64,000 bases of DNA, from assembly GCA_002412965.1 (NCBI GenBank), contig DHWB01000001.1, positions 528 to 64,527 on the forward strand. The letters run 5' to 3'. Source of the stretch: Desulfomicrobium sp. UBA5193. GTDB lineage: Bacteria > Desulfobacterota > Desulfovibrionia > Desulfovibrionales > Desulfomicrobiaceae. Made by a program: the position numbers and the translations under genes. The notes below the pieces were generated by a model. The model worked only from the letters and a program-made list of their open reading frames with translations. It was not told the origin of the DNA and did not search any database. This document shows positions 15,488 to 23,784 of this stretch, one piece after another. How positions within the stretch are numbered: the stretch's first letter is position 1; each line of letters starts with the position of its first letter.

Positions 15488-16513
15488 CTAGTACGCGCCG
15501 TCCTGGTTCAGTTCCTTTTCCGTGACCTTGTGGGTGAAGGTCTTGTGCAGCCAGAACTGGTAGCCCGCCACGATGGGGATGAAGACCAGGGTCACGCCCA
15601 GCATGATGGACAGGGTCAGGGTGCTGGAGGCCGCGTTGGCGATGGTGATGGAGTATTCCGACGAGATGCTCGAAGGCAGGAGCGCCGGGTACAGTCCGAC
15701 CACGCCGAACAGGGTCAGTCCGCCGATCAAGACCGCGGACAGGCCCCAGGCAAACCACCAGTCTTCCTTGCCGATCTGCTGCCGCAGCAGAACGAGTGCC
15801 AGGACCGGCACGACAAGGAGCACCAGCAGGAGCGGGTTGAGCAGGTAATTGGCCAGTAGGTCGGTATAGAAGATTGTCAGGACGACAAAGGCGCCGATGA
15901 GGCCGACGAGCACGGGCCAAAGCTTGCGGGCCAGGCCGGCCGCGCGCTGCTGGAGGTCGCCCTCGCTTTTGATGGTCAGCCACAGGGCCCCGTGCATGGC
16001 GAAGAGCAGCACGAAGAGGACACCGCCGGCCAGGCCGTAAGGGTTGAACAGGGTCAGGAAGCTGCCCTGGAAAACGCCGTTCTCATCCAGGGGCAGGCCC
16101 ATGAAGATGTTGGCGAAGGCCACGCCCAGGATGAGAGCGGGCAGGAAGCTGCCGAGCGTCGCGCCCCAGTCCCAGACCCTGCGCCATGCGGGGCTGTCGA
16201 CCTGATGCCTGAATTCAAGGGACACGCCGCGGACGATGAGGGCGAAGAGCAGGAGCATGAGCGGGGTGTAGAGCCCGCTGAACATGACCGCGTAGGCCTT
16301 GGGAAATGCGGCGAAGGTCACGCCGCCGGCCGTGATCAGCCAGACTTCGTTGCCGTCCCAGAAGGGGCCCATGGCGTTGAGCATGGTGCGGCGGTCCGTA
16401 TCGGACTTGCCCAGGATCGGGATGAGGCTGCCGATGCCCAGGTCATATCCGTCCAGAATGAAATAGATGGCCCAGAGCACACCCCAGAGTAGGAACCAGA
16501 TGGTTTCAAGCAT
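15488..16513 (-). CDS. cydB: Cytochrome bd quinol oxidase subunit II
   Basis: This 341-residue membrane protein has eight or more hydrophobic helices. The start MLETIWFLLWGVLWAIYFILDGYDLGIG is the family's hallmark N-terminus, and MGPFWDGNEVWLITAGG is the conserved CydB segment. With CydA it forms the cytochrome bd oxidase that oxidises quinol and reduces O2 to water with high affinity. It lies 29 bases after cydA and ends the minus-strand run that begins with perR. In a strict anaerobe this oxidase is a protective O2 scavenger rather than the main respiratory enzyme. Confidence 0.95.
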   Translation of the reverse strand: MLETIWFLLWGVLWAIYFILDGYDLGIGSLIPILGKSDTDRRTMLNAMGPFWDGNEVWLITAGGVTFAAFPKAYAVMFSGLYTPLMLLLFALIVRGVSLEFRHQVDSPAWRRVWDWGATLGSFLPALILGVAFANIFMGLPLDENGVFQGSFLTLFNPYGLAGGVLFVLLFAMHGALWLTIKSEGDLQQRAAGLARKLWPVLVGLIGAFVVLTIFYTDLLANYLLNPLLLVLLVVPVLALVLLRQQIGKEDWWFAWGLSAVLIGGLTLFGVVGLYPALLPSSISSEYSITIANAASSTLTLSIMLGVTLVFIPIVAGYQFWLHKTFTHKVTEKELNQDGAY

Positions 16514-16542
16514 GAATCAATCCTCCTTGTGATCCGAACGGG

Positions 16543-17847
16543 TTATGCCTCGGCAGGGCCTTTTTTGGCGAATTTGAACAGCAGGTAAATGTCCACGGCG
16601 CCGAGCAGGGCGTAGAGCAGGGTCAGGGTCACCAGGGAAAATGCCACCTGTGAGGTGACGATGGGCGACACCGCGTCCGCCGTCTTCATCAGGCCGTACA
16701 CGATCCAGGGCTGCCGCCCTACTTCCGCCACGACCCAACCCGCCTCGATGGCGATATAGGGCAGGGGGATGGCGTAGAGCATGACCTTGAGGAGCTTTGG
16801 AGTCTCGGTCAGCTTGTTGCGGCGCAGGAAGGCCCAGATGCAGAGGAGGGGCAGGAGCGTGCCAATGCCGACCATGGCCCTGAACGAGAGGAAGGTCAGC
16901 AGGACGGGCGGGCGCTCGTCGGCGGGCCAGTCCTTGAGACCCTGTACCGGGGTGGTGAAGGAGCCGTGAGCCAGGAAGGACAGGCCGCCGGGGATGCCGA
17001 AGAGCTCGACGGCGTTCTTTTCGTTCTTTTCATCAGGCACGACCAGCAGGTACATGGGCGCACTTTCCTGGGTTTCCCACAGCGATTCCATGGCCGCCAG
17101 CTTGGCGGGTTGAATCCTGCCCACTTCCTGGGCGTGATGATGCCCCTGGACCGCTACCAGCACGGAGAACACCAGCGCGAAGACCATGCCCATCTTGAAG
17201 GAGCGGGTAAAAAACTCGATGTTCTGCTTCTTGAGCAGATGGTAGGCGGACACGCCCATGAGGAAAAAACCGGCCAGCGTGAAAGCGCCGCTGAGCGTAT
17301 GAACGTACTGCTGCCAGCCGAAGGGGTTGAAAAGCACGGTGAAGAAATTGTCCAGCTCGGCCCGGCCGTTGCGCATCACGTAGCCCACGGGGTGCTGCAT
17401 GAAGGCGTTGGCCAGGAGAATCCACAGGGCCGACATGTTGGAGGCAATGGCCACCAGCCAGATGCAGGCCGCGTGCATTTTCGGGGACAGGATATGCCAG
17501 CCGAAGATCCAGGCGCCGAGGAACGTCGATTCCAGAAAGAAGGAAGTTGTGGCCTCGATGGCCAGTAGCGACCCGAAGATGTCGCCCACGTATTCGGAAT
17601 AGCGGGACCAGTTGGTGCCGAACTGAAATTCCAGCGTGATGCCTGTGACCACGCCGAGCACGAAGTTGATGACAAAGAGTTTGCCCCAGAATTTGGTCAT
17701 CCGTTTGTACATCTCGTCGCCGGTCCGCACGTACTTGGTTTCCATGATGGCAACCAGGATGGACAGACCAAGGGTCAGCGGGACGAAGATGAAATGAAAC
17801 ATGGTAGCCATGGCAAACTGGAGCCTGGATAACATGAGCACATCCAT
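16543..17847 (-). CDS. cydA: Cytochrome bd quinol oxidase subunit I
   Basis: 434 residues with nine hydrophobic helices. Key features are the axial haem His in MATMFHFIFVPLTLG (residue 18), the second His in GHHHAQEV near 190, the quinol-binding Q-loop, and GRQPWIVYG, the conserved GRQPW motif, in the C-terminal half. The Q-loop is short, as in the short-loop class. It binds haems b558, b595 and d. The ribosome site AAGGAG lies 8 bases before ATG 17847, only 12 bases after the HEAT-repeat gene, so it is co-transcribed with the roo operon. Confidence 0.95.
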   Translation of the reverse strand: MDVLMLSRLQFAMATMFHFIFVPLTLGLSILVAIMETKYVRTGDEMYKRMTKFWGKLFVINFVLGVVTGITLEFQFGTNWSRYSEYVGDIFGSLLAIEATTSFFLESTFLGAWIFGWHILSPKMHAACIWLVAIASNMSALWILLANAFMQHPVGYVMRNGRAELDNFFTVLFNPFGWQQYVHTLSGAFTLAGFFLMGVSAYHLLKKQNIEFFTRSFKMGMVFALVFSVLVAVQGHHHAQEVGRIQPAKLAAMESLWETQESAPMYLLVVPDEKNEKNAVELFGIPGGLSFLAHGSFTTPVQGLKDWPADERPPVLLTFLSFRAMVGIGTLLPLLCIWAFLRRNKLTETPKLLKVMLYAIPLPYIAIEAGWVVAEVGRQPWIVYGLMKTADAVSPIVTSQVAFSLVTLTLLYALLGAVDIYLLFKFAKKGPAEA

Positions 17848-17859
17848 AGCGAGTCTCCT

Positions 17860-18567
17860 TTAGTTGAGTGCGGGTGCGTGGCCCGTAATCCGGTATATGG
17901 CCTCTGCGGCCAGGCTGGCCACAGTCGGTTCCAGAAGTCTGCGGTCGAGGTACAATTCCAGGGTCGAAGCGTCCGTGTTCATGGTCCGAAGTTGCGGCAG
18001 GGCCGACGTCAGGTCCAGCAGTCCGCAAGTCCAGGCGGCTAGCCCACGGATGGTTGTGTCGCAATCTTCCAGGGCGCAGAGCAGGTCGGGTTCGGCCTTC
18101 GCCGCGAGATCCGGGCGGACTTGCGCCAGCCTGCCCACGCCCCAGACCGCGCCACGGCGCAGGGGAGCGTGTTCCAGATAGCAGTCCGGTCGGCAGTGGT
18201 CCTCGTGGATGTAGGCCAGGAGGTGGTTGTGGTATTCGGCGGCCACGAGCGGGCTCTGGGTCATGATCTCGCCCATGGCCTCGGGCGCGCCCCAGCCGAT
18301 GCCTCCCGATTCGTCATTGAGGCTCCAGATGAAGCGGCGCATGATGACGCGCGCCTTTTCCGGAGTGCGGCCAGCCATGGCCCCGACCACCACCCCCAGC
18401 GCCGTGATCGCGTGCCAGCGCACCTTCGGGGAAGAACTGCACAGGGCCGAGAAGAGCGGTGCCGCGGCTTGTTGGCCGAGGTCCGCAAGCTCGGGCAGTC
18501 CCGCCTCCCAGCCGTCACCGGCCAGGAGGGCGAGGATGCACCGTTTTATTTCCCTGCCGTGCGCCAC
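17860..18567 (-). CDS. HEAT-repeat-like protein in the oxygen-defence operon
   Basis: This 235-residue soluble protein starts with GTG at 18567 (VAHGREIKRCILALL), 2 bases after the roo stop, with a purine-rich site inside the roo end. It is built of helical pairs of HEAT/ARM type, for example VRWHAITALGVVVGAMAG, LRRGAVWGVGRLAQVRPDLA and TIRGLAAWTCGLLDLTSALP. Several Cys residues (CRPDC, CGL) might bind metal. Such proteins usually act as scaffolds. Its place between roo and cydA suggests a role in assembly or regulation of the O2-reducing enzymes (inference). A longer in-frame reading up to 19008 lies inside roo and is rejected. Confidence 0.75.
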   Translation of the reverse strand: MAHGREIKRCILALLAGDGWEAGLPELADLGQQAAAPLFSALCSSSPKVRWHAITALGVVVGAMAGRTPEKARVIMRRFIWSLNDESGGIGWGAPEAMGEIMTQSPLVAAEYHNHLLAYIHEDHCRPDCYLEHAPLRRGAVWGVGRLAQVRPDLAAKAEPDLLCALEDCDTTIRGLAAWTCGLLDLTSALPQLRTMNTDASTLELYLDRRLLEPTVASLAAEAIYRITGHAPALN

Positions 18568-18569
18568 GC

Positions 18570-19787
18570 TTATTCCGCCGCGGCCTCGGCTTCCACTTTG
18601 GCCACGATGGCCTTGCCAACCTGACGTCCCAGCTCCTTGCATTCGGCCAGCTTGGCGTGGTCGGGCACGTTCTTGCACTTCACGCCGGGCTCGACGACCT
18701 CGATCTTGGCCGATTTGAGCCAGTCGTTCAGGATATTCAGGGATTCGCCGCTCCAGCCGAAGGAGGCAAAGGCCGCGCCGACGCGACCCACGGGCCGCAG
18801 GCCCTTCATGTAGGTCAGGAAATCGGCCACGATCGGCAGGATGCCGTTGTTGTGGGTGGGGGAGCCGCAGATGATGCCCGTGGCGTCGGCCAGTTCGCCC
18901 ATGACGTCGGAGTGATGGAACTGCTTGAGATGCATGATCTTGACCGCCACGCCCTCTTCCATGAGCCCTTCGGCGATGGCCTTGGCCATTTTTTCCGTGG
19001 AATGCCACATGGTGTCATAGACGATGATCGCTTTCTTGTTCGGCTTCTGTTCGGCGTAGTCTCGGTAGGCCTGCAGAATCAGCGGCACGTTTGAGCGCCA
19101 GATGATGCCGTGGTCCGGGGCGATCATGTCGATCTCAAGGCCCAACTTCTCCACCTCGTCGAGCACTGCCGTGACCCGCTGGGAGAAGGGCAGGACGATG
19201 TTGTAGTAGTAGTGGGAGGTTTCAGCCATGAGCATGGCCAGGTCCACTTCGTCGTCGAAACGGGCGCTGGATGCGATGTTCTGGCCGAAGGCGTCATTGG
19301 AGATGAGCAGCTTGTCTTCGGGGATGTAGGAGAACATGGAGTCCGGCCAGTGCAGCATGCGCGTCTCCATGAACTGCACCGTGCGCTTGCCCAGGCTGAT
19401 GGAGTCTCCGGTCTGGACCGGATGGTAGGGCCAGTCGGGCTGATGGAAGTGGTCGAGCAGCATGCGGTGTCCCATCTTGGAACAGTACACCTTTTCGGGC
19501 TGAACCTTCTCCATCAGGAAGGGCATGGCTCCGGCATGGTCGGGTTCGATGTGGTTGCAGACGATGTAGTCGATCTTTTCGAGCGGGATGATGGAGCGGA
19601 TCTGGTGGTACAGGTCCATCTGGAACTTGGCCGGCACGGAGTCGAAAAGGGTGATCTTGTCGTCGATGACCAGATAGGCGTTGTATGTCGTTCCCTGGGG
19701 GGATTTGGAATATCCGTGGAAATCGTGGATGTTCCAGTCAACCACGCCAACCCAGTAGATGTCTTTTTTGATTTCGGTAACAGGCAT
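18570..19787 (-). CDS. roo: Rubredoxin:oxygen oxidoreductase (flavodiiron protein)
   Basis: This 405-residue flavodiiron protein has a metallo-beta-lactamase-like N-terminal domain (1-250) with the di-iron ligands in HIEPDH (His79, Glu81, Asp83, His84), His147, Asp166 and His227. A flavodoxin domain (about 255-400) follows, with an FMN loop DTMWHSTEKMA. It takes electrons from rubredoxin and reduces O2 to water, or NO to N2O, without releasing radicals. The neighbours rub and rbo supply the electron donor and superoxide reductase. The ribosome site is AAGGACGAAGAAC. The C-terminal tail is Ala/Glu-rich. Confidence 0.95.
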   Translation of the reverse strand: MPVTEIKKDIYWVGVVDWNIHDFHGYSKSPQGTTYNAYLVIDDKITLFDSVPAKFQMDLYHQIRSIIPLEKIDYIVCNHIEPDHAGAMPFLMEKVQPEKVYCSKMGHRMLLDHFHQPDWPYHPVQTGDSISLGKRTVQFMETRMLHWPDSMFSYIPEDKLLISNDAFGQNIASSARFDDEVDLAMLMAETSHYYYNIVLPFSQRVTAVLDEVEKLGLEIDMIAPDHGIIWRSNVPLILQAYRDYAEQKPNKKAIIVYDTMWHSTEKMAKAIAEGLMEEGVAVKIMHLKQFHHSDVMGELADATGIICGSPTHNNGILPIVADFLTYMKGLRPVGRVGAAFASFGWSGESLNILNDWLKSAKIEVVEPGVKCKNVPDHAKLAECKELGRQVGKAIVAKVEAEAAAE

Positions 19788-19849
19788 TGTTCTTCGTCCT
19801 TAAAATATAATGATCCCGCCAGGGGCGGGGAAAGTTGAGTGTATCAAGC

Positions 19850-19880
19850 AAAGCCAGCCCGGATTTTCCGGGCTGGCTTT
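19850..19880 (-). terminator. Strong hairpin between rub and roo
   Basis: Perfect 13-base stem AAAGCCAGCCCGG/CCGGGCTGGCTTT with a 5-base loop, 5 bases after the rubredoxin stop and about 60 bases upstream of roo. It lacks a long T-run, so it may be an attenuator or an mRNA-stabilising end that sets different levels of rub and roo. A smaller GC hairpin (CCCGCCaggGGCGGG, 19814-19829) lies nearer roo. Confidence 0.65.
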
Positions 19881-19884
19881 GAAA

Positions 19885-20046
19885 TTAATTTTCCTTGGCG
19901 AAATCGGCCTTGCCTGCTCCGCAGACCGGGCAGGACCAATCTTCAGGGATGTCTTCGAACTTGGTTCCGGGGGCGACGCCGCTGTCCGGGTCGCCGATTG
20001 CCGGATCGTAAACATAGCCGCAAAGAGTGCACACATACTTGTCCAT
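19885..20046 (-). CDS. rub: Rubredoxin
   Basis: 53 residues, the standard rubredoxin length: MDKYVCTLCGYVYDP at the start and EDWSCPVCGAGKADF toward the end. Cys6, Cys9, Cys39 and Cys42 form the FeS4 site. It is the electron donor to the flavodiiron protein Roo encoded next and may also reduce desulfoferrodoxin. The ribosome site GGGAG lies 9 bases before ATG 20046, 14 bases after the rbo stop, so the two are co-transcribed. Confidence 0.97.
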   Translation of the reverse strand: MDKYVCTLCGYVYDPAIGDPDSGVAPGTKFEDIPEDWSCPVCGAGKADFAKEN

Positions 20047-20059
20047 GTCGATTATCTCC

Positions 20060-20440
20060 CTAGTTTTCGATTTTCCATTGTCCGTGCAGGTTGCAATATT
20101 CCCTGGCCGTGACCTTTTCGGCCGCGATGCAGAACTCGGCTTCCGGAGCCTGGCCAGGATTTAAGTACTGGCGATAGACCTTGCCGTCGGCGATCAGTTC
20201 GATCCATTCAATATAATGGGCGTCGAGCATGGGGTGAGCCACCTCGCCGACCACGACCTTGAAGCCGGTGGCCGTCTTGTGGATGACCGGGACGTGTTTT
20301 TCGCGGGCCGCGTCCACGGTTCCCTCCACCTGAAGCTTCATGTCCTCTCCGCAGCAGACCAGAGTCCCGCCGCCGCCATGCATGACCTCAATAATATTTC
20401 CACACAAATCACACTTATACACTTCGAGTCGTTGCGCCAT
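20060..20440 (-). CDS. rbo: Desulfoferrodoxin (superoxide reductase, two-iron type)
   Basis: 126 residues. The desulforedoxin-like N-terminal domain has Cys10, Cys13, Cys29 and Cys30 (centre I). The SOR domain has the centre II ligands His49, His69, His75, Cys116 and His119, with the catalytic Lys48, all at the canonical positions. It reduces superoxide to hydrogen peroxide without producing O2. Electrons come from rubredoxin, whose gene follows after 13 bases. Its upstream neighbour is a PerR/Fur regulator, which suggests peroxide- or iron-responsive control. Confidence 0.97.
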   Translation of the reverse strand: MAQRLEVYKCDLCGNIIEVMHGGGGTLVCCGEDMKLQVEGTVDAAREKHVPVIHKTATGFKVVVGEVAHPMLDAHYIEWIELIADGKVYRQYLNPGQAPEAEFCIAAEKVTAREYCNLHGQWKIEN

Positions 20441-20548
20441 TTTTCTACTCCTTTGAGTTTTTCAGCTGAATTTCAAAAAGCAGTTACCACAGAACGGTTC
20501 ATTGTTCCAGTCATTTTGAGATTTGAAACATGTTTGCGTCAGGAGGGG

Positions 20549-20962
20549 TTATTGCGCGACTGTCCGCTCTTTCTGACAACGTGGACAGACGCCTGAAAAC
20601 TCCAGTGAGACGCCGGTGATCCGGAAGTCCGTGCTCAGTCCGTGCTCGATTCCGGAAATGTCCGGAGCGTCGAAGATGTCTCCGACCTTGCCGCAGACTT
20701 CGCAGCGGATATGATGATGGGCCGAGACATCCCCGTCAAAACGCTTTTGCCCGGCCGCATTTTCGAGTTTGCGGACCAGGCCGAGGGAGCTCAGCACTTC
20801 GAGGTTTCGATACACGGTGCCAAGGCTGATGCGCGGCATTTTCTGACGCACCATGCCGTATATTTCATCCGCGGTAGGATGGGTTGTGACGGATTGAAGT
20901 TCTTCCAGGATGATTTTTCGCTGGTTGGTCAGGCGCATGTCCTTTCCCAATAATTCTTTCAT
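20549..20962 (-). CDS. perR: Fur-family regulator, PerR-like
   Basis: The 137-residue Fur-family repressor has an N-terminal winged helix (RLTNQRKIILEELQS, then ISLGTVYRNLEVLSSLGLV), a metal-binding dimerisation domain with HHHIRCEVCG, and a C-terminal CPRCQ. The two CxxC pairs would hold the structural zinc. The small size and position directly upstream of rbo-rub-roo-cyd fit a peroxide sensor of the PerR group; Fur-type iron sensing cannot be excluded from sequence alone. It is the first gene of the oxygen-defence run. A partial dyad overlaps its promoter, so autoregulation is likely. Confidence 0.85.
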   Translation of the reverse strand: MKELLGKDMRLTNQRKIILEELQSVTTHPTADEIYGMVRQKMPRISLGTVYRNLEVLSSLGLVRKLENAAGQKRFDGDVSAHHHIRCEVCGKVGDIFDAPDISGIEHGLSTDFRITGVSLEFSGVCPRCQKERTVAQ

Positions 20963-20974
20963 GAGGATACCTCT

Positions 20975-21020
20975 GCAAGATTTGATAATTGTTCCTATTA
21001 AAATTGCAAAACACCGTCAA
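20975..21020 (-). promoter_or_regulatory. Probable perR promoter with imperfect operator dyad
   Basis: On the minus strand a TTGACG box (21020-21015) is followed by an AT-rich imperfect dyad, TTTTAATAGGA to AATTATCAAA (about 20977-21001), at -10 distance. The AT-rich dyad with TTAT/ATAA arms resembles PerR/Fur boxes. This is a visual call only. Confidence 0.4.
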
Positions 21021-21033
21021 GAAAAAGACGAGT

Positions 21034-22047
21034 CTAGTCCGAGCCTTGAAGAGTATCGAGGAGATGAAGGATCAGCTGATCGGAAATATCCGCCATGCAG
21101 GCATTTTGGAGAGTGCACGCATCCTGGCCGTGCAGCGAGCAGGGAGCTTTCGGACAGGGGCTTTGGTGAATGATGTCGCGTGGGCCTGATGGGTAGAAGC
21201 CCCATTCCCTGGTCGTCGGGCCGAACAGGGCGATGACCGGGGTACCCACGGCCGTGGCCAGATGCATGGGGCCGGAGTCGCCGGTTATGAGGCAGCGGCA
21301 GTGCGAGAGCAGGGCCGAGAGGGTTCGCAGATCCGTTGTGTTGGTCAGGTCGCGGGGTGAATCGGGGAGAAGGGACTTTGCGTCCCTGCCCAGAATCAGG
21401 AGCTCCTCTCCTCTGTCCTCCAGCGCGCGGATCAGATTTCTCCAGACCTCGGGGCGCGGAGTCTTGGCCGGATGGGTGGCGTAGGGATGAATGGCGATGG
21501 GCCGCTTCAGGCTCAGGAGCGAAAGCGCTTCACGGGATTGGGCGGTCTCCGCCGCGTCAAGGAAGATGCGGGGGCGGACCAGGGCCGTGTCCACGGCGTT
21601 TTCTTCGAGGGCCAGCGCATAGCGCTGGGGCACGTTCAGTCGCTGGAGTCGGGCGGCGAACGAGGGGTGGCGCGTGGCCAGGAAGAGGCGCCTAGTCATG
21701 GAGTATTTGGCGTAGGTCCGGGTCGGCCCGGGCCACAGGGCGCGCAGGAACAGGGTGCGCAGATTGACGTGCAGATCGATGAGCGGGAGGTGTCCGAAGC
21801 TGCGGGCCAGGTTGCGGCAATACCTCATCCAGCGCAGCCCGTGCAGATTCGTCTCTTCGACGGGGATGACCCCGCACACGGCCGGATGATTCTTGAAGAC
21901 AGGAGCCAGGGCGGGCTTGGTCAGTACGTGGAAGGTCAGGCCGAATTGATCCTGCCAGTACTTGAGCACGCCCGTGGTCAGGATGGCGTCGCCGAGTGCG
22001 CTCAGTCGCACGGTCAGGCATTCCTGATTCTTGAGAGGCTGGGCCAT
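21034..22047 (-). CDS. Glycosyltransferase family 9 (heptosyltransferase-like)
   Basis: The 337-residue GT-B enzyme of the ADP-heptose:LPS heptosyltransferase family starts LTVRLSALGDAILTTGVLKYW. The late part carries the family's nucleotide-sugar motif TGDSGPMHLATAVGTPVIAL followed by FGPTTREWGFYP. It would add heptose to the lipid A/inner core at the cytoplasmic face of the inner membrane. It is the third gene of a minus-strand set after gmhB and a GT4 enzyme, 8 bases from the latter. The exact position in the core (WaaC- or WaaF-type) cannot be assigned. Confidence 0.85.
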   Translation of the reverse strand: MAQPLKNQECLTVRLSALGDAILTTGVLKYWQDQFGLTFHVLTKPALAPVFKNHPAVCGVIPVEETNLHGLRWMRYCRNLARSFGHLPLIDLHVNLRTLFLRALWPGPTRTYAKYSMTRRLFLATRHPSFAARLQRLNVPQRYALALEENAVDTALVRPRIFLDAAETAQSREALSLLSLKRPIAIHPYATHPAKTPRPEVWRNLIRALEDRGEELLILGRDAKSLLPDSPRDLTNTTDLRTLSALLSHCRCLITGDSGPMHLATAVGTPVIALFGPTTREWGFYPSGPRDIIHQSPCPKAPCSLHGQDACTLQNACMADISDQLILHLLDTLQGSD

Positions 22048-22055
22048 GCTTACTC

Positions 22056-23186
22056 CTATCTGCCTGCGTGCAGTTCCGCATAGACCTGCATGAGGTTGGC
22101 AGAGGTGCGGGAGATGTGAAAATTCCGGGCATGCCGCACGCCCCTGGCGATCATGTCCTGGCGCAAGGCCGCGTCGTTCAGGACTTTGGCCAGGGCCCCG
22201 GCCAGCTCCTGCACATCGCCGGGGGTGGTGTACAGCGCCGCGTCTCCGCCGGGTTCGGCGAAACAGGAGCCGGTGGAGGTGATGACCGGCACCCGGCTGG
22301 ACAGGGCTTCCAGAATGGGGATGCCGAAACCTTCACCCACGGATGGATACGCAAAGACCCGTGCCAATTGATAGAGGCCGGGCAGATCCTCGGCAGGAAC
22401 CTGGCCGGCAAAGAGGACCCGTGAGCCAAGGTTCAGGGTCCTGGCCTGTTCCCGCAGGGACACTTCCAGCGGGCCTTTGCCGACGATGACCAGCCCGGGC
22501 CGGTCGGCCGGGGGCAGTTCGGCCAGGGCCGCGATCAGGGTCTGGGCCCCTTTGCGCGGGATGAGCGACCCGACAAAAAGAACGTAGTCCTCCGGGAGGG
22601 CGTGCGCGCGACGCAGCCTGATCTTTTCGTCCTCATTGAGGGCAAGGGAGAAAGCTTGGGCGCAGCTTTGGTGAACCACGCGGATGCGCTGCTGCGGCAC
22701 GCCGAAGAGTTCATGCACGTCTTCAGCGGTCTTTTGGCTGATGGCGACGATCATGTCCGCACGCCGGCAGCTTTTTTTGTATTTGATTGTATAGAGCGTG
22801 CGATCCACAAAGGGGTAGAGGTGGGGGTGGGTCATAAAGAGCAGGTCGTGCATGCTGACCACGGTGCGGGTCCGTGCCGCAAAATCGGTCATGGGCAGCT
22901 CGTGGGACAGGCCGTGGTAGATGTCCAACCTGTCCTGGAGCGCCGCCCAGGGGATGCCGAGGCTGCGCCACATGGCCGGGAATGTGCGGCCCAGCGGGCA
23001 TGCTTCCTGCACATGGAGGCCATGCAAAGCCGGCAATGTGCAAAATTGCCCCGCTTGGCTCGGCGTGTACAAGGTATAGCGATTCTCCGGAAAATGCTCG
23101 GCCAGTCCCAAGACGGTGCTGCGGGCGTAGTTTCCAAGGCCCGTCGCGTTGTGGAAAAAACGCTTGGCGTCAAATCCGATGTGCAT
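22056..23186 (-). CDS. Glycosyltransferase family 4 (GT1/GT4-type)
   Basis: The 376-residue GT-B glycosyltransferase starts at ATG 23186 (AAGGAAG site) with MHIGFDAKRFFHNATGLGNY, the usual N-terminal loop of this family. The C-terminal nucleotide-sugar domain has VLFVGSLIPRKG and the E-x7-E motif EGFGIPILEA. It probably adds a hexose (mannose or glucose type) to the LPS core or O-chain. Its start overlaps the end of gmhB by 17 bases. A 47-residue in-frame extension to 23327 lies in gmhB and is rejected. Confidence 0.85.
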   Translation of the reverse strand: MHIGFDAKRFFHNATGLGNYARSTVLGLAEHFPENRYTLYTPSQAGQFCTLPALHGLHVQEACPLGRTFPAMWRSLGIPWAALQDRLDIYHGLSHELPMTDFAARTRTVVSMHDLLFMTHPHLYPFVDRTLYTIKYKKSCRRADMIVAISQKTAEDVHELFGVPQQRIRVVHQSCAQAFSLALNEDEKIRLRRAHALPEDYVLFVGSLIPRKGAQTLIAALAELPPADRPGLVIVGKGPLEVSLREQARTLNLGSRVLFAGQVPAEDLPGLYQLARVFAYPSVGEGFGIPILEALSSRVPVITSTGSCFAEPGGDAALYTTPGDVQELAGALAKVLNDAALRQDMIARGVRHARNFHISRTSANLMQVYAELHAGR

Positions 23187-23784
23187 GCACAGCTTCCTTT
23201 TTTTGCACAAGCAGCTCCAGGTAGCTGCCCAGATCACTGGCCAGCCAGGTTGGCCGGTCCGGGCCGGGAGCACAGGGGCGCACGGCGGAGTCAAGGGTCT
23301 CAAGACCGAGCTTTTCCGCCGCCTCAAGACCGTGGCCGGTCAGCACGAGGACTGTTTCGGCGCAGCCGATGGCCTGGCCAAAGCGGATGTCCGCGATCTT
23401 GTCCCCGATCATGACCGTGTTTTCGGGGCGCAGGCCAAACTGCCCGGCCAGATGTTTCCAGAGGCCGGTGCGGGGTTTGCGGCAGTCGCAGTCCGCATCC
23501 GGGGCGTGGGGGCAAAAAGCCGCGCCGCCAAGGCAGATCCCCTCGGCCGAAAGCATTGCCTGAAGCCTGGCATGCACGCTTCGGTAGTCATCTTCGGTCA
23601 GGATTCCCCGGCCAATGCCGCTTTGGTTGCTGGCCAGGTAAAAACGGCAGCCCAGTTCGGCAAGCCTGCGCAGCGGGGCGAGCGTCCCCGGAATGAGGGC
23701 GACCAGGTCCGGGTCTTTCAGATAGTGGCGTTCCTCGATCAGGGTGCCGTCGCGATCGAGCAGGATGGTGTCGATTTTTGTCAT
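23170..23784 (-). CDS. gmhB: D-glycero-D-manno-heptose 1,7-bisphosphate 7-phosphatase
   Basis: The 204-residue HAD phosphatase has LLDRDGTL (nucleophile Asp10, acid/base Asp12), LASNQSGIGRG, the zinc-binding insertion CPHAPDADCDC and the distal GDKIADIRFGQAIGC motif, all characteristic of GmhB. It makes the heptose 1-phosphate precursor of ADP-heptose. ATG 23784 has AAGGACAAAC upstream. It heads the LPS-core set with two glycosyltransferases. The related histidinol-phosphatase is less likely because the his genes lie elsewhere and the neighbours are LPS genes. Confidence 0.88.
   Translation of the reverse strand: MTKIDTILLDRDGTLIEERHYLKDPDLVALIPGTLAPLRRLAELGCRFYLASNQSGIGRGILTEDDYRSVHARLQAMLSAEGICLGGAAFCPHAPDADCDCRKPRTGLWKHLAGQFGLRPENTVMIGDKIADIRFGQAIGCAETVLVLTGHGLEAAEKLGLETLDSAVRPCAPGPDRPTWLASDLGSYLELLVQKKEAVHAHRI

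Noticed and set aside
17033..18064. Minus-strand 343-codon frame crossing cydA and the HEAT gene
   Set aside because: It is a shadow frame with Arg/His/Pro-rich composition, and the cydA frame is confirmed by motifs.
18568..19008. N-terminal extension of the HEAT-repeat protein into roo
   Set aside because: The extension is low-complexity Arg/Gly sequence inside the roo coding region; GTG at 18567 with a nearby purine-rich site fits better.
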